A DNA stretch of 64,000 nucleotides from Dipetalonema caudispina (lineage: Eukaryota > Nematoda > Chromadorea > Rhabditida > Onchocercidae): contig JABVXV010000040.1 in assembly GCA_013365325.1 (NCBI GenBank), positions 124,001 to 188,000 on the forward strand, given 5' to 3'. Position numbers and translations under genes: made by a program. The notes beneath the pieces were generated by a model. The model saw nothing but the letters and a program-made list of their open reading frames with translations. It was not told the DNA's origin and made no database searches. Shown here in pieces: positions 50,859 to 61,588 of the stretch (positions within the stretch are counted from its first letter, which is position 1; the number at the start of each line of letters is the position of its first letter).

Positions 50859-51889
50859 TATGCGTTTATCCACATTAAAAGCGTATATTTTGAAGAAGTT
50901 CCAATAAAATTGTTTTAATTTTTGATGAGCTTATCACACATAGCTTCCGGAAAATTTTCAGTGATTATCTAAAAATTTGGTTATCGTCCGTTGCTACTTA
51001 TTCCGTCACGCCGTTACAGTTTCTTGAATTTCAAAAACTGAAATGTTTGGATATAGAAATGAATCAGAACTTCTCAAAAGGATAGAGTGAGAAAATGGAA
51101 TAGGCAATCATTGATGCACATTGGTTGATTGTTCAACTTGTCGAAATTTTATTTAGACTCTCAGAGTTATGTTTTATTAAATTCTCCTTGACCTTATATT
51201 CTAAGCTTATGACTGATTAACGGTCACTTCATGCATTCGTCAAATTTGAATAATTTCAGTAAAAAATGGAAAATTCGAAACAACTAAATTAACTGTATGA
51301 TTTTAAATATTTTACTCAAAAACCATCTCATATTACCATTGTGGCAGAATGTAATTTAGAAATTTGGCCATTTATAGGGAAAAAAAAGTCAAATTATACG
51401 TTTTCCACAGCGATTGATAATTGAGTTACAGTGAATCTTTGTTGTAATGTGATTTTGCTGCATTTAATTATCCAAAAAATTATTTTCCATCTCTAACAGT
51501 TTCAGAAGCATCCTCAAAAACGATATCAATTGAAAAAAAAAGCACATTTGAAAAATTTTTTCAATATATTTATTTAATCAGGTTTATAATTTATTTACTT
51601 CTTTAGATCCGTAGTAGACTGTATCATCATGGAATATTTTCAGATATTAGGTTGAATTTTGATTGAAACTTACTGAAAAGATATTTTATAAATTAATATT
51701 ATCATAATTCGTAAAATTTATTTAGGAAAGGTTCAAAAGGATGAGCGTTAAAGATTTAAATCTCTCAACTTACTCTTCTGATCAACGACATGAACTATAG
51801 CTTTTACCGAATTGCTTCAACTATCAGTTGAATTGCAAATGATCGATTTCATACTGATAAACAGTACAGCAGGAAGAGATGGATCGGTG

Positions 51890-51890
51890 G

Positions 51891-51928
<38 letters not shown>
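51890..51928 (+). repeat. (GA)n microsatellite
   Basis: About 38 bases of nearly pure GA dinucleotide with two interruptions (GAAAGA and GGGAGA). Confidence 0.85.
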
Positions 51929-53538
51929 AATATTTCGATTTGTTTGCTTTAGTATGTATTATTATAGCATTGATCAACAGGTAGAAAGAGAAAAGGGAAC
52001 ATTTTCCGAAGGAATGGCATACTTTATGTGTGAAGCAAAAAAAAGAATTTCTTTTTATCGACTCATTGCTTTTTTTTTTCTCCGATCAGTACTATCTTTT
52101 TGTTCATTCATTTATTAGAAGTTTGCATAGCTAAGAAGACAGAGAAATATTTCTTTGATGCCATATTTAATGAAGTAATTAAGTAATTAATTGCCTCATA
52201 ATCATTTCATTATCATCCCATACTGTCATTTCAGTCATTATGTATCACGGGAAAAGTGCGCCTTCTAATTATAAATTCTGAAATATGAGCAAATCTGTCA
52301 TTGTGCTTTTAAATCATTCCAACCAATTTTTTGATTGAAAATAATTTTATTACCCTCAGATAAAACGAGGACAGTTGGAATGGGTAATTTTACTACCATA
52401 CCATACATATTCATACAGTTTTCCGATATTTTTTCTCGTGCAAATCAAACTTTGATATCCCAAAGTGAAATGAAAGTGACACAGTACAAAGATGAAACGT
52501 AACTGGATGAATTTTCCGGTAGTTTCAAGTCACAAACGGTTTGATATTATCATAATGCCGTCATCTTTCCGCTGTACGTCAGTCATCTCTTCGTTTTGTT
52601 ATTCTGTCCAGTTAAATTAATTTCAACAATTCGAATAATTATTGGATTGATTGTTAGTTATTATTAAGATTTATTTCCTGTAAATCTTTGTCACTCGATC
52701 ATTTTCCTCAGAGATTTTCCTTGCCCTTCTTGGCAACTATTCTAATTTTAATAAATTTCGTTTTTAAACGAATGTAAAATTCCCAGAAGTTCGGGGGAAT
52801 TCTGTAAGTGCTCATATCCAAAATCTGTAATTGTTGAGTAATTCAAGAGTAAATGTGTAATAGTATTAGTAGTTGACAGACGAACAATGTTCGTGTAAGT
52901 GGAAGAGGAACGTAAAATGTCGCAAACATATTTTAAGTACGTGCGACGTATGGTAAAATACAACGTGGAAACAGTGAATAAAAACCCCGCACATAGAACT
53001 TTCTACGTATTTGATAGATATATTTTAATGCGATGATATTTGATATTGTTTGCACAGTGCAAATTATACAGCATACATCGGTTAAAGCAATGGTCAGTCA
53101 CCATACATCAAGTGGACACGGTCATTTGCCAGAGATCTTTCCATTTTTTTCTTTTTCTTCCTTCCTTTTCCTCCACTTTCAATGAAGCAATAAATTCTTT
53201 GCTATCTCTCATCTGATTATAATCAGTAGGCTACTTCATTAGAATTTCTCTCTATTTAGCGAGCTTTTTGATTCTTCCTCAGAATTCGTTTAGAAATTCA
53301 ACAGCAAAAACTAAACAAATGAATTTTTAATTTCGTAAAACGATTCCTTTTTATTCATTTCTGAATATTTGTTATGATTTCAGTTTCCACCGCAATATTA
53401 TTAACATTATTAGGAAGTGATCGTACCTTTTGTTTTAGCTTAAATTGATCATTTACTTTGTATTAAATATTATAATATAATATGTGTAGTGTATTTTTAC
53501 TTACGTCTAGTCTAAACACGTACGTTATCTTTAGTGTA

Positions 53539-54776
53539 ATGGATATCAGCGAAATGTTTGATAATTTATTAGGTAAATATGCGTCACCAATTATCAAACT
53601 GCTTAAAAAGTTGAAAATTTATGACCGTATTAAGTGCCCAGAAATATTTTAAACAATTCCGTTTCATTTTTATGATTAAAAATTTCCAGTTTGAATAAAA
53701 GGAATTTTTTTCATCTTTTCTATATTTTCACAGGCGCTAAGAAGAACGATTTTCTAAATATCCTGGTTTTTACTGTTCAAATCACAGGAACTGAAAAAAT
53801 GTGAACAAGTTTTGCGTTTTCAACAAATTCGAAGTCTAACAAAGTACAAATTAAAGAAACTGCAAAATTAAAATCCTTAGAGTTCAATATTCTTTATGAT
53901 ATTACATTGACTGAGAACATTGCTGAGAAATTTTCTCCGAAATTTCTACACTTAGAAAAAATATTTGCAAAAAAAAAAAAAACGGAAATGTTGAATAGCA
54001 ATGATTAGGACATTGCAAAAAGTTTGATGAGTTTTGGAGGAAAAATTCACTTTTTCTCGATATCTCAACATCCATTTACCAAGCAAATACTTACTTCAGA
54101 ACTTCATTTGAAAAAAAAAGCTGTATTTTTCAAAATGTTCAAAAAAGGAGCAAAATAATTTTTCAAATATACCGGTTCTTTTTAAACGACAAGATGTGCT
54201 CTGACGAATGATTTCAACTTATTTTATTGATTATACCACTTTTCGTTTGTGATTTTTATTGTTTTTGTTGATGATGAGTTTACACTATATCAGATTTAGT
54301 TTAAACTATATCAGACTCCGTATTGTCTACATAAGCAGATCTATCGGCATTTCTGTCTATGGCCTGATTTATGCTTGTTACAGCTAAATGCCCGTCATAT
54401 GTCATGATTGATTCACGCCAACAAGCTCACGTGTATGTTACGGCACAATTGTGCTACGAACTATTTTTTTTCTTAAAGCAAACTTGAGTGTGCACATTTA
54501 GTAAGCATGAACTGCAAGATGAGTATCTGATTCAAGCTGAGCAGAAGTGATGAACGTAAGATGTTTTTAAATTTGACATTTCCAACTTGGGTACTGAATA
54601 CTTGCAAACTTAAATATTAGTTGATAATTAATCAAAATATCAATCAATAACCTTTTATTTCTGTTGCAAATATTCGATGATCATATTGCAGTATGACGAC
54701 TTTTTGTGTGAAACTGATACTGATATAGAAAACACATCAATAAATAAGATATCTGATAGCAGTGAGGTTTTTATTG
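53539..54776 (+). CDS. Candidate 5' exons of an unrecognised gene
   Basis: Three small pieces fit together in phase. Exon 1 53539-53572 follows CGTTATCTTTAG (a trans-splice type acceptor) by four bases and reads MDISEMFDNLLG. Exon 2 53734-53765 follows TTTTCACAG and reads AKKNDFLNIL, with a weak donor. Exon 3 54692-54776 follows ATATTGCAG and reads YDDFLCETDTDIENTS and on to SDSSEVFI, ending before GTGAAACT. The joined product is acidic and hydrophilic, as in the N-termini of many regulatory proteins. No family recognised. A continuation could be the exon candidate at 61012-61103, which has the right phase, or those at 57018 or 58045. Evidence is splice signals and phase only. Confidence 0.3.
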
Positions 54777-56569
54777 GTGAAACTGGTCACCAATTCCATA
54801 GATGGCCGTGACCAGATAAGACGACATGATAGAGGTCCGGTCAATCAGACGACAGACATATACTATTTACTCACTTCATGTTATCTCAATTGTATTAATG
54901 ATTGCTTCATCATTTACTTTATTCTCTTGTTTTTTCATCTTTTCTTTTTTGCTATTAATTTAATGCCTTAAAGTTTTTTTACTTTTTGGATAAAGAAAAA
55001 ACATAGATTTTTGGTTTCAATCTCGGATCTGATTTCAAATTTTGAAAATATAACATTTAGATCTAAAGTTTCATCATCTACAATCCAAAATTACAAAATT
55101 GTTTCGAATTTTGAGTGAACATTTTAGCCTTAATTAAGAATATTTCGTTTTCCTTCTAACTTCATCCTTTACTGATCTTACATTATTACTATTAGAAACA
55201 AATAATATACAAATTTGCATCATTTTGCTGGAAGATATGGGATGATCACAGTGACAGCAACAGCAAACACATTGTCAAACTTCTTAATTCGCAATAAAAA
55301 TTACTTTAGTTTTGACTTTTACATATGAAAAGTGACATGTAAGTTTTCTGAAATATAGCTTATTGAACATTTAATTTAGTATGACATCCATTTCAATTGT
55401 TTAGTGGAGATTTTACCATCCCTTTTCTCTCCATACTTCATGAATTTATCCGTTTAAATCTCCCTGTCCTGTTTTCGGTTATGAATTGATTCGATCGAAA
55501 TAAAATTTACGAAAATCACTAGCTATTTTCGTTTGCTGGGAATTTGAAACAGTTCGCTCTGTCCTTGAACATTTCATTTATTTATTGGCATGATACATTG
55601 CCATTAGCCATATAATTGATGATATTTTGTTGGCTGCTTTTATTTGATTCTCTGCTTTTCTTTAATTTTAAACTTTTTTATCAAACATTTTTCATCCTCC
55701 ATCTTATCCATTTATTCATGGAAATTAAAATTAAGAAACTATTATTTTATTGTTATTTGATCAGCCAATTAAAGTTTAAGCATCTGAAAAACCGAGGTGC
55801 TTAACAAACTTTTTGCAGCATTATCGTTTGAGTGACAGCCTATTTGCATTTGCATTGTTACTGAACGTTAGTTAGTTCAGTTATTTATTTAGTGAAGAAG
55901 AACCACTTAATAATTAAAGCAGCTATTTGTAGATATAACTATTGAAATTACTTTCTTAAATTTCTTTCATTGCTATACTAATTAGTAAGGAAGAAATGTT
56001 ATGAGAATGTAAAGGTATCCAAATCCTTTCTTTTCACGTTTAATTTGTTTTCCTCAGTAATATGACAAATTTATATTTCAACAATTTTTCTAATAATACT
56101 AGCGTAATTTCATTTAATCATTGATTTTGTGAGGTCATCACATTTCCAAACTGCAAAAATGGCCAATTTCCCATTTATTGGCATCTTTTTTTTAATGATA
56201 AAAGTGAAAATAGCTAATTTTTCCTTTTTCCTATGGAATTTCAATTTATGAAGTTGCAAAGATTAGTTTTAAAAAAGATTTTGTTCGCTTTCCAAAGTAA
56301 AATTCATTTTTTTTTTTTTTTTTTGGATTATATCAATTCTACTGTTTTTCCCTATTCAAAGTGAAAGGAATGGCTGCACTTTTAGGCTAAAATTGGAAAT
56401 GAAAAGCATGGAGAGTTGTTCAATTTCATTAATTTATAAGAAGTTCATAGTAAATTTTCAAACATTTCAACGAACCACTTTTCTATCGATAGAATGTATT
56501 GAAAGCTAAAAAGTATTGGGAAGTAATGGTGAGGAATTTGTCTTCTTCAATGATTGCCAGACTGCTAAC

Positions 56570-56940
56570 CTTTGTATGCATCTGTCCATGTCCTCATCCA
56601 TTTGTGGATTTCAAGGTCATTGAAGTAGTCGAATGTTGAAGAAATGGGTTGGCTAGAATGCATACAATGAAATGGCGAAAGGCTAAGGTTATTCGGTTCA
56701 TAAATTTTTGCTATTGTAGTATTTTTTTGAGAGTTTAAAAAATTTTTCATCAATTTTAACTGACAAATAAAATAAAAAAGCATTATGGAGAAAATGAATG
56801 TTATGATCGTTGGCATTATCAGAGGAGCATTCACACAATTGAACTTAATGGACTGAAACCATTTTATGAGTATGACAAATTCGCATTCATTGCTGATATG
56901 ATCATTGCAAATTTGTAAAGCACGCCTAGTAAAATAATTT
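56570..56940 (-). other. Possible minus-strand exon with a membrane segment
   Basis: Bordered by TTTGTACAG and AAAG/GTTAGC, open for 371 bases in one frame, long for this AT-rich DNA. It reads FTRRALQICNDHISNECEF, then a hydrophobic segment PLIMPTIITFIFSIMLFYF, then a tail ending LEIHKWMRTWTDAYK. The composition is protein-like, but no family was recognised and no partner exon found. Confidence 0.25.
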
Positions 56941-57118
56941 CTGTACAAATTCCAATAGTACCATTATTCCAAATAATTTTTTATCCTTGGCAATATTTGC
57001 CAAATATATTTTTCAGGCTCAAAGACGAAAAAAATTATTCGTCTTTCAGAACTGCCTGGAATAAAAAAGATGATACATACCTAAAAATCAGTTATGGATC
57101 GAAACAGATAGATTGTTG

Positions 57119-57149
<31 letters not shown>

Positions 57150-57150
57150 A
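57119..57150 (+). repeat. (GA)n microsatellite
   Basis: About 30 bases of uninterrupted GA dinucleotide. Confidence 0.85.
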
Positions 57151-57533
57151 CTACAAACTGAATTAAAACCGAATATTACAAGAAGCATCTCAAATGAGTA
57201 AATTATGAATTCGATTTTTTCTTTTCATGAGACGGGCTTATTAAACCTTCAATATTTTATGATTGTTTTTCTGTAGTAATGAGAATAATTTATCCGAACA
57301 TTCTTTCCTGAACATTTCTTCTCGGATCCGGATTGTACGGTATAAAAGTTAGATGGAAACTGTCGAAATTGATTATTATAACAATGAAATCATTTGGAAT
57401 GAATATTTCACCATCCCAAAATAGAAATGATCTGAACCAGTTCATTCATTATATATGCTCAATTGTCTTATCATCAGATGATTGTCAACATTTCTTCTCT
57501 TAACAAAGAGATAATGCTAAACATATCTTTGTC

Positions 57534-57625
57534 ATAAAAAAAAAAAAAAAAGAAAAAAGAAAAGAAAATTATCCTATGTGAGATAACAAAGAGAGAGAAA
57601 AGGAGAGAGAGAGAGAGAGAGAGAT
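57534..57625 (+). repeat. A-rich tract followed by (GA)n
   Basis: A run of about 17 A with G interruptions (57534-57568), then after about 20 bases a GA tract (57591-57624). It is the second purine tract within 500 bases. Confidence 0.8.
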
Positions 57626-60600
57626 GATTAGATGACATATAGAAATTTTTTAATGTCAACAAATCATTTCACATTTTTTGAATATAAAATGGGAAGTGAT
57701 AAAAACGATAAATATTAGTGTTAATAGCAGCATCAAAAAGATGAGAAAGGAAGAAGTGATTGTCATTCATTTTATGATTTTATCACCGATCATCCCATAC
57801 ATTTGTACCGGGCATTTTTCAACCTCAATATTTCTGTTCGTATCAATTCTTTTCAACTATCTTTGCTGAATATCACGCTGAATTTCCCCGCATATTTAGT
57901 ACATTTGCATATGTGAAATATCCAGTTACTTATTTGTCTTAAAAATGTTTGAGAATTCTCTTTGAAAAATTTCCAAACTTTAAAAAAGGTCATATTAATA
58001 AAAATATCAACGAAAGAGATGTTTTGTCGTTGACTGTATTGTAGGCAATGAATGCTTGGGATGCCGTGAAAAAGATTGCTATCGTTTAGAATTCCACTGC
58101 TTTTTATTTCATTCATTTTTAGTTTTCATTTCTTTTTTTCGATTTTTTTTTTAATTTGAAATTGTATTTATCTATTTGTCACAGTATCCGCCATTTAATA
58201 TAAAAATAAATCCTTTTTATATTATTTTAATTAAGAAAAATTTATCATTATTAGATGCTAGCAAGACCGGTAAATCTCATTATTACAATAAAATTCATTC
58301 CCAAATTTTTTATTCACCGGAAGCTAATTATGATTCTATACGGTATTAACTCATTATGATTTCATGTGGTACCGTAAAATTCTCGTCACTCAAGATATAG
58401 GACATCATATCTTACTGATAGTTTCGATATGCAAATTGTATGAAACCATCATAGTACTATTTAATCTGCGACAAAAACCTCAATAAATGTCAGCTTTGTC
58501 CTCTACTCTCAATATGGTTCTGTCGTAAATCAACATTGCCGATTGTGATTGAACTTTTGCACTTGGTATGTCTGATAGAGAGAGATACTTCATTGGTATG
58601 TAACAGCCTATCATTAACATACCACGAATGGTTTGCTTTTCACAAACAATATTTGCAATCCATTCTTTTTACGATGTTCCAAAATTTCATACAGCTTTGA
58701 GAATCAATCGGTTTGATCATAGCTATCGGATAATTTGCACTTAAAAAAGGCATTCGATCCCTTTCCGGTGCAAACATCTTCATCATGCATTATTCCACAA
58801 AAAATATCATATTATGGAGATTTATTACAGAATAATATTGATTGTTCAATTCGGTTGTTGATATTGGTAAAAATATAATGGATTCGATCTAAATGTGACA
58901 CGTTGACAGCATCAAACTGTTTTTCATTTAATCACATAGTTACATAATTTTCTTTATTTTTTTTTTTGTGTCCGATACTATTAAGTATTATATTAATATT
59001 TGGAATATGAATCAAACCTCATATTGTGATATGTCACTTATGATATTCTTGTTTTATTAAAATATCAATTTCTATTCAGACTACTTTTTTTTTCTTTTTG
59101 TTATTAATTTATATATTCTTCAAAAGTGCTTAAAAAGGAATGCAAAAATTGTTCGAAAAGATAATGTGCAACGAATCATAAAGATATTAAGCCAACTCAT
59201 TGATTCCTATTAACAACATTTCCAACCGATTAAATTCTACGGCAAGTTGGATGCTACATATTATAAAATATTTCATGTTGAATTAAGCTACTAACTTCGT
59301 TATTTCATCTTATCGTTCAAATTTCGTAGCATTTTAAAGCATAGTTGTAATGAAGGGAGAACAGGTTTATAAACAGAACAATCTTTGCTGCGACTTTGAA
59401 GTAGCATGTGATGATTCCGGATTTAAAGTTTGAAAAATTAATATTGCGCTTGCGTGTCTGCATTTGCTAGCTATATAACTTGCATTTACTCGTATTATTC
59501 AAAAAGAAGAAAAAATCATTGAGAAATTACAACAGTCAGTGTAAACGAAACGTATTGCTGTAAAATTATTTATCGGCGGATTTATAAATGATTTGTATTC
59601 TAAATAGATTTTATGATCTGGGGAAGTGATAGAAGTTACCGGATAAATGGTAGAGTATTTGTGATTAAGAATGCCTTTGAATGGCGAATTATTTTTCTCA
59701 ATTTGTTCAGATGTGATTGATGTTTGGTATAAGAAAGAAACTTGCAAGCAGCAAAATTTCCATTTTTTGAATTCGTTTGTTGAATATAATTTTCATTATT
59801 TCAAATGTTCAGAGTATTTAAAAAATGAAATCTTTTGAAAGCACTTTTTCATTTACTAAAATTCTTTCAATTTCGAAATGGAATGCATGGGTTCTTTGGG
59901 GAATGGAAGAAATAGTAAAACCGATCAAGACTGTAATCATTTTGTTAAAAACTGAAATCAAATTGTTAGCGAAACAAGCTGATATTAGAGTTATTATCAT
60001 ATCCATCCCAATAGAACAATCACCTAACAAAATGCATTATGAAGAACTTAAAGAAAATAGCAATTCTGATGACGATTTCTGCAAATAATTTTTCACTTCG
60101 TTAATTAGTATTAGTAATGTTAAACCATTGATGAAGGCATTTCTCTATAATTTTCAAACAATCTATTGTGATTATACGATTGAATATCACAAAATTATCT
60201 TTTGCTCTATTCATTTATTCATTTATCATTCCGTTATATTTGCAGCCTATTCATGAAAAATGATAAGATTTGGACGGAAACAATAGAAAACAATTACTGA
60301 TTATCGATCGATTAAAAAAGGGTAAACCATAAAAATCACTCAGGTAATTTGATTTATTTACTTCGCTCCCTTAATGATTTGTAAATATTCTTCCATTATT
60401 TGTTTATCCATTACTGAATCTGAAGTGCGGTATTAAAGTAGGAAAGAGCGGTAAATTTAGGAAATTTTTTCTTTTTTTGTAGATTATTTACTATTCGTTA
60501 CTAAACAACCTGTCCTCTTCTCATTCCAAGCCGTTCCCTGTACTGATTTAATTAATACCTGTTCGAACGATGGATTATCGCGTTACTTTTCAGCATACAT

Positions 60601-61011
60601 TGCTGTTATTTATTTTAATTTCATTAAGACTATTCCATAAAAATGTCAGTTGTTGTTAATATTATTTCATTACTATCAATATGATCACCATTATCAATAT
60701 TTCTAGTCACGTTATCCATGCTTGATTGTAGACAATTATTGTCGTATAGCTAAAACTTGCCCTCATATCAGTGTCAGATACTTCTAAAACCTGAAATTAA
60801 TGCCGAAAATAGTACAAAAAAGCTTTCGAAACACAATTTTTTGGTTTTATAAAACTATTTTTAAACGAGAATTACACAGAAAATTGCTAAGACATTATGA
60901 TAATTTCTAGTCTAAATGTCAAGTTTTAAATTTCGAAATTCGAATGAATTATCGATTTTTGGCTTCACACTTAAGTTCCAATTCCTTTTCGTTTACAAAA
61001 AGAAGTTGTAG

Positions 61012-61103
61012 GCCAAGTAATAACAATTAATTGTATGGCGATGAAATATGAAGGAAGACGTAGTCCATTTTGGCAAGCTGATTGCTACCTGCAAGAAGCA
61101 CAG
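61012..61103 (+). CDS. Candidate internal exon of an unrecognised gene
   Basis: After GAAGTTGTAG the frame GQVITINCMAMKYEGRRSP then FWQADCYLQEAQ is open for 92 bases and ends exactly at a consensus donor CAG/GTATGC. Codon use is balanced and G+C is higher than in the flanks. It could also be a first exon starting at the ATG at 61035. I do not recognise the family. Downstream exons would lie to the right, possibly beyond the window. Its incoming phase fits the candidate exons at 53539-54776. Confidence 0.35.
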
Positions 61104-61340
61104 GTATGCTTCCAACGGTTACTTTCATATCTTCTTTGATGTCCTTTTAAACAGACTAAAAAAATTTCGTGTCATTTAACTCTTCCATCTATAATAATGT
61201 GAATGAATTTACATATCATATGATATTTTTCGCACAAAATAGTTCATTCCCACAAAAATTTGAGAAAAAAAAAAAGAAAAAAAAAGCGGGACAGTTAGCT
61301 ATTATTGTGAAACGAAACGGAATAGTTGTTGACAGATACA

Positions 61341-61381
61341 GGAGAGAGAGAGAGAGGGAGAAAGAGATGGAGAGAGAGAGG
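61341..61381 (+). repeat. Interrupted (GA)n microsatellite
   Basis: GA dinucleotide with GGGAGAAAGAGATGG interruptions. The open frames crossing it owe their length to the repeat. Confidence 0.85.
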
Positions 61382-61520
61382 CGAAAGTATGAGGTGAACG
61401 ACATGGCGCAGAAAGTTTGCCATTTTTGATGAATGAAATGAACAAATTCTCATCATTATCCTTCTTATTGTTGAATTTGTTGCAAAAATACCATCTATCC
61501 ATCCATCTGTCTATTCTAAT

Positions 61521-61588
61521 CTGTGTGTATATGTGTGTGTGTGTGTATGTATGTGTGTGTGGTGTGTGGTGTGTGTGTGTGTGTGTGG
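61521..61588 (+). repeat. (GT)n microsatellite
   Basis: GT dinucleotide tract of about 68 bases with TATA and GGTGTGTGG interruptions, about 140 bases from a GA tract. Confidence 0.85.
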
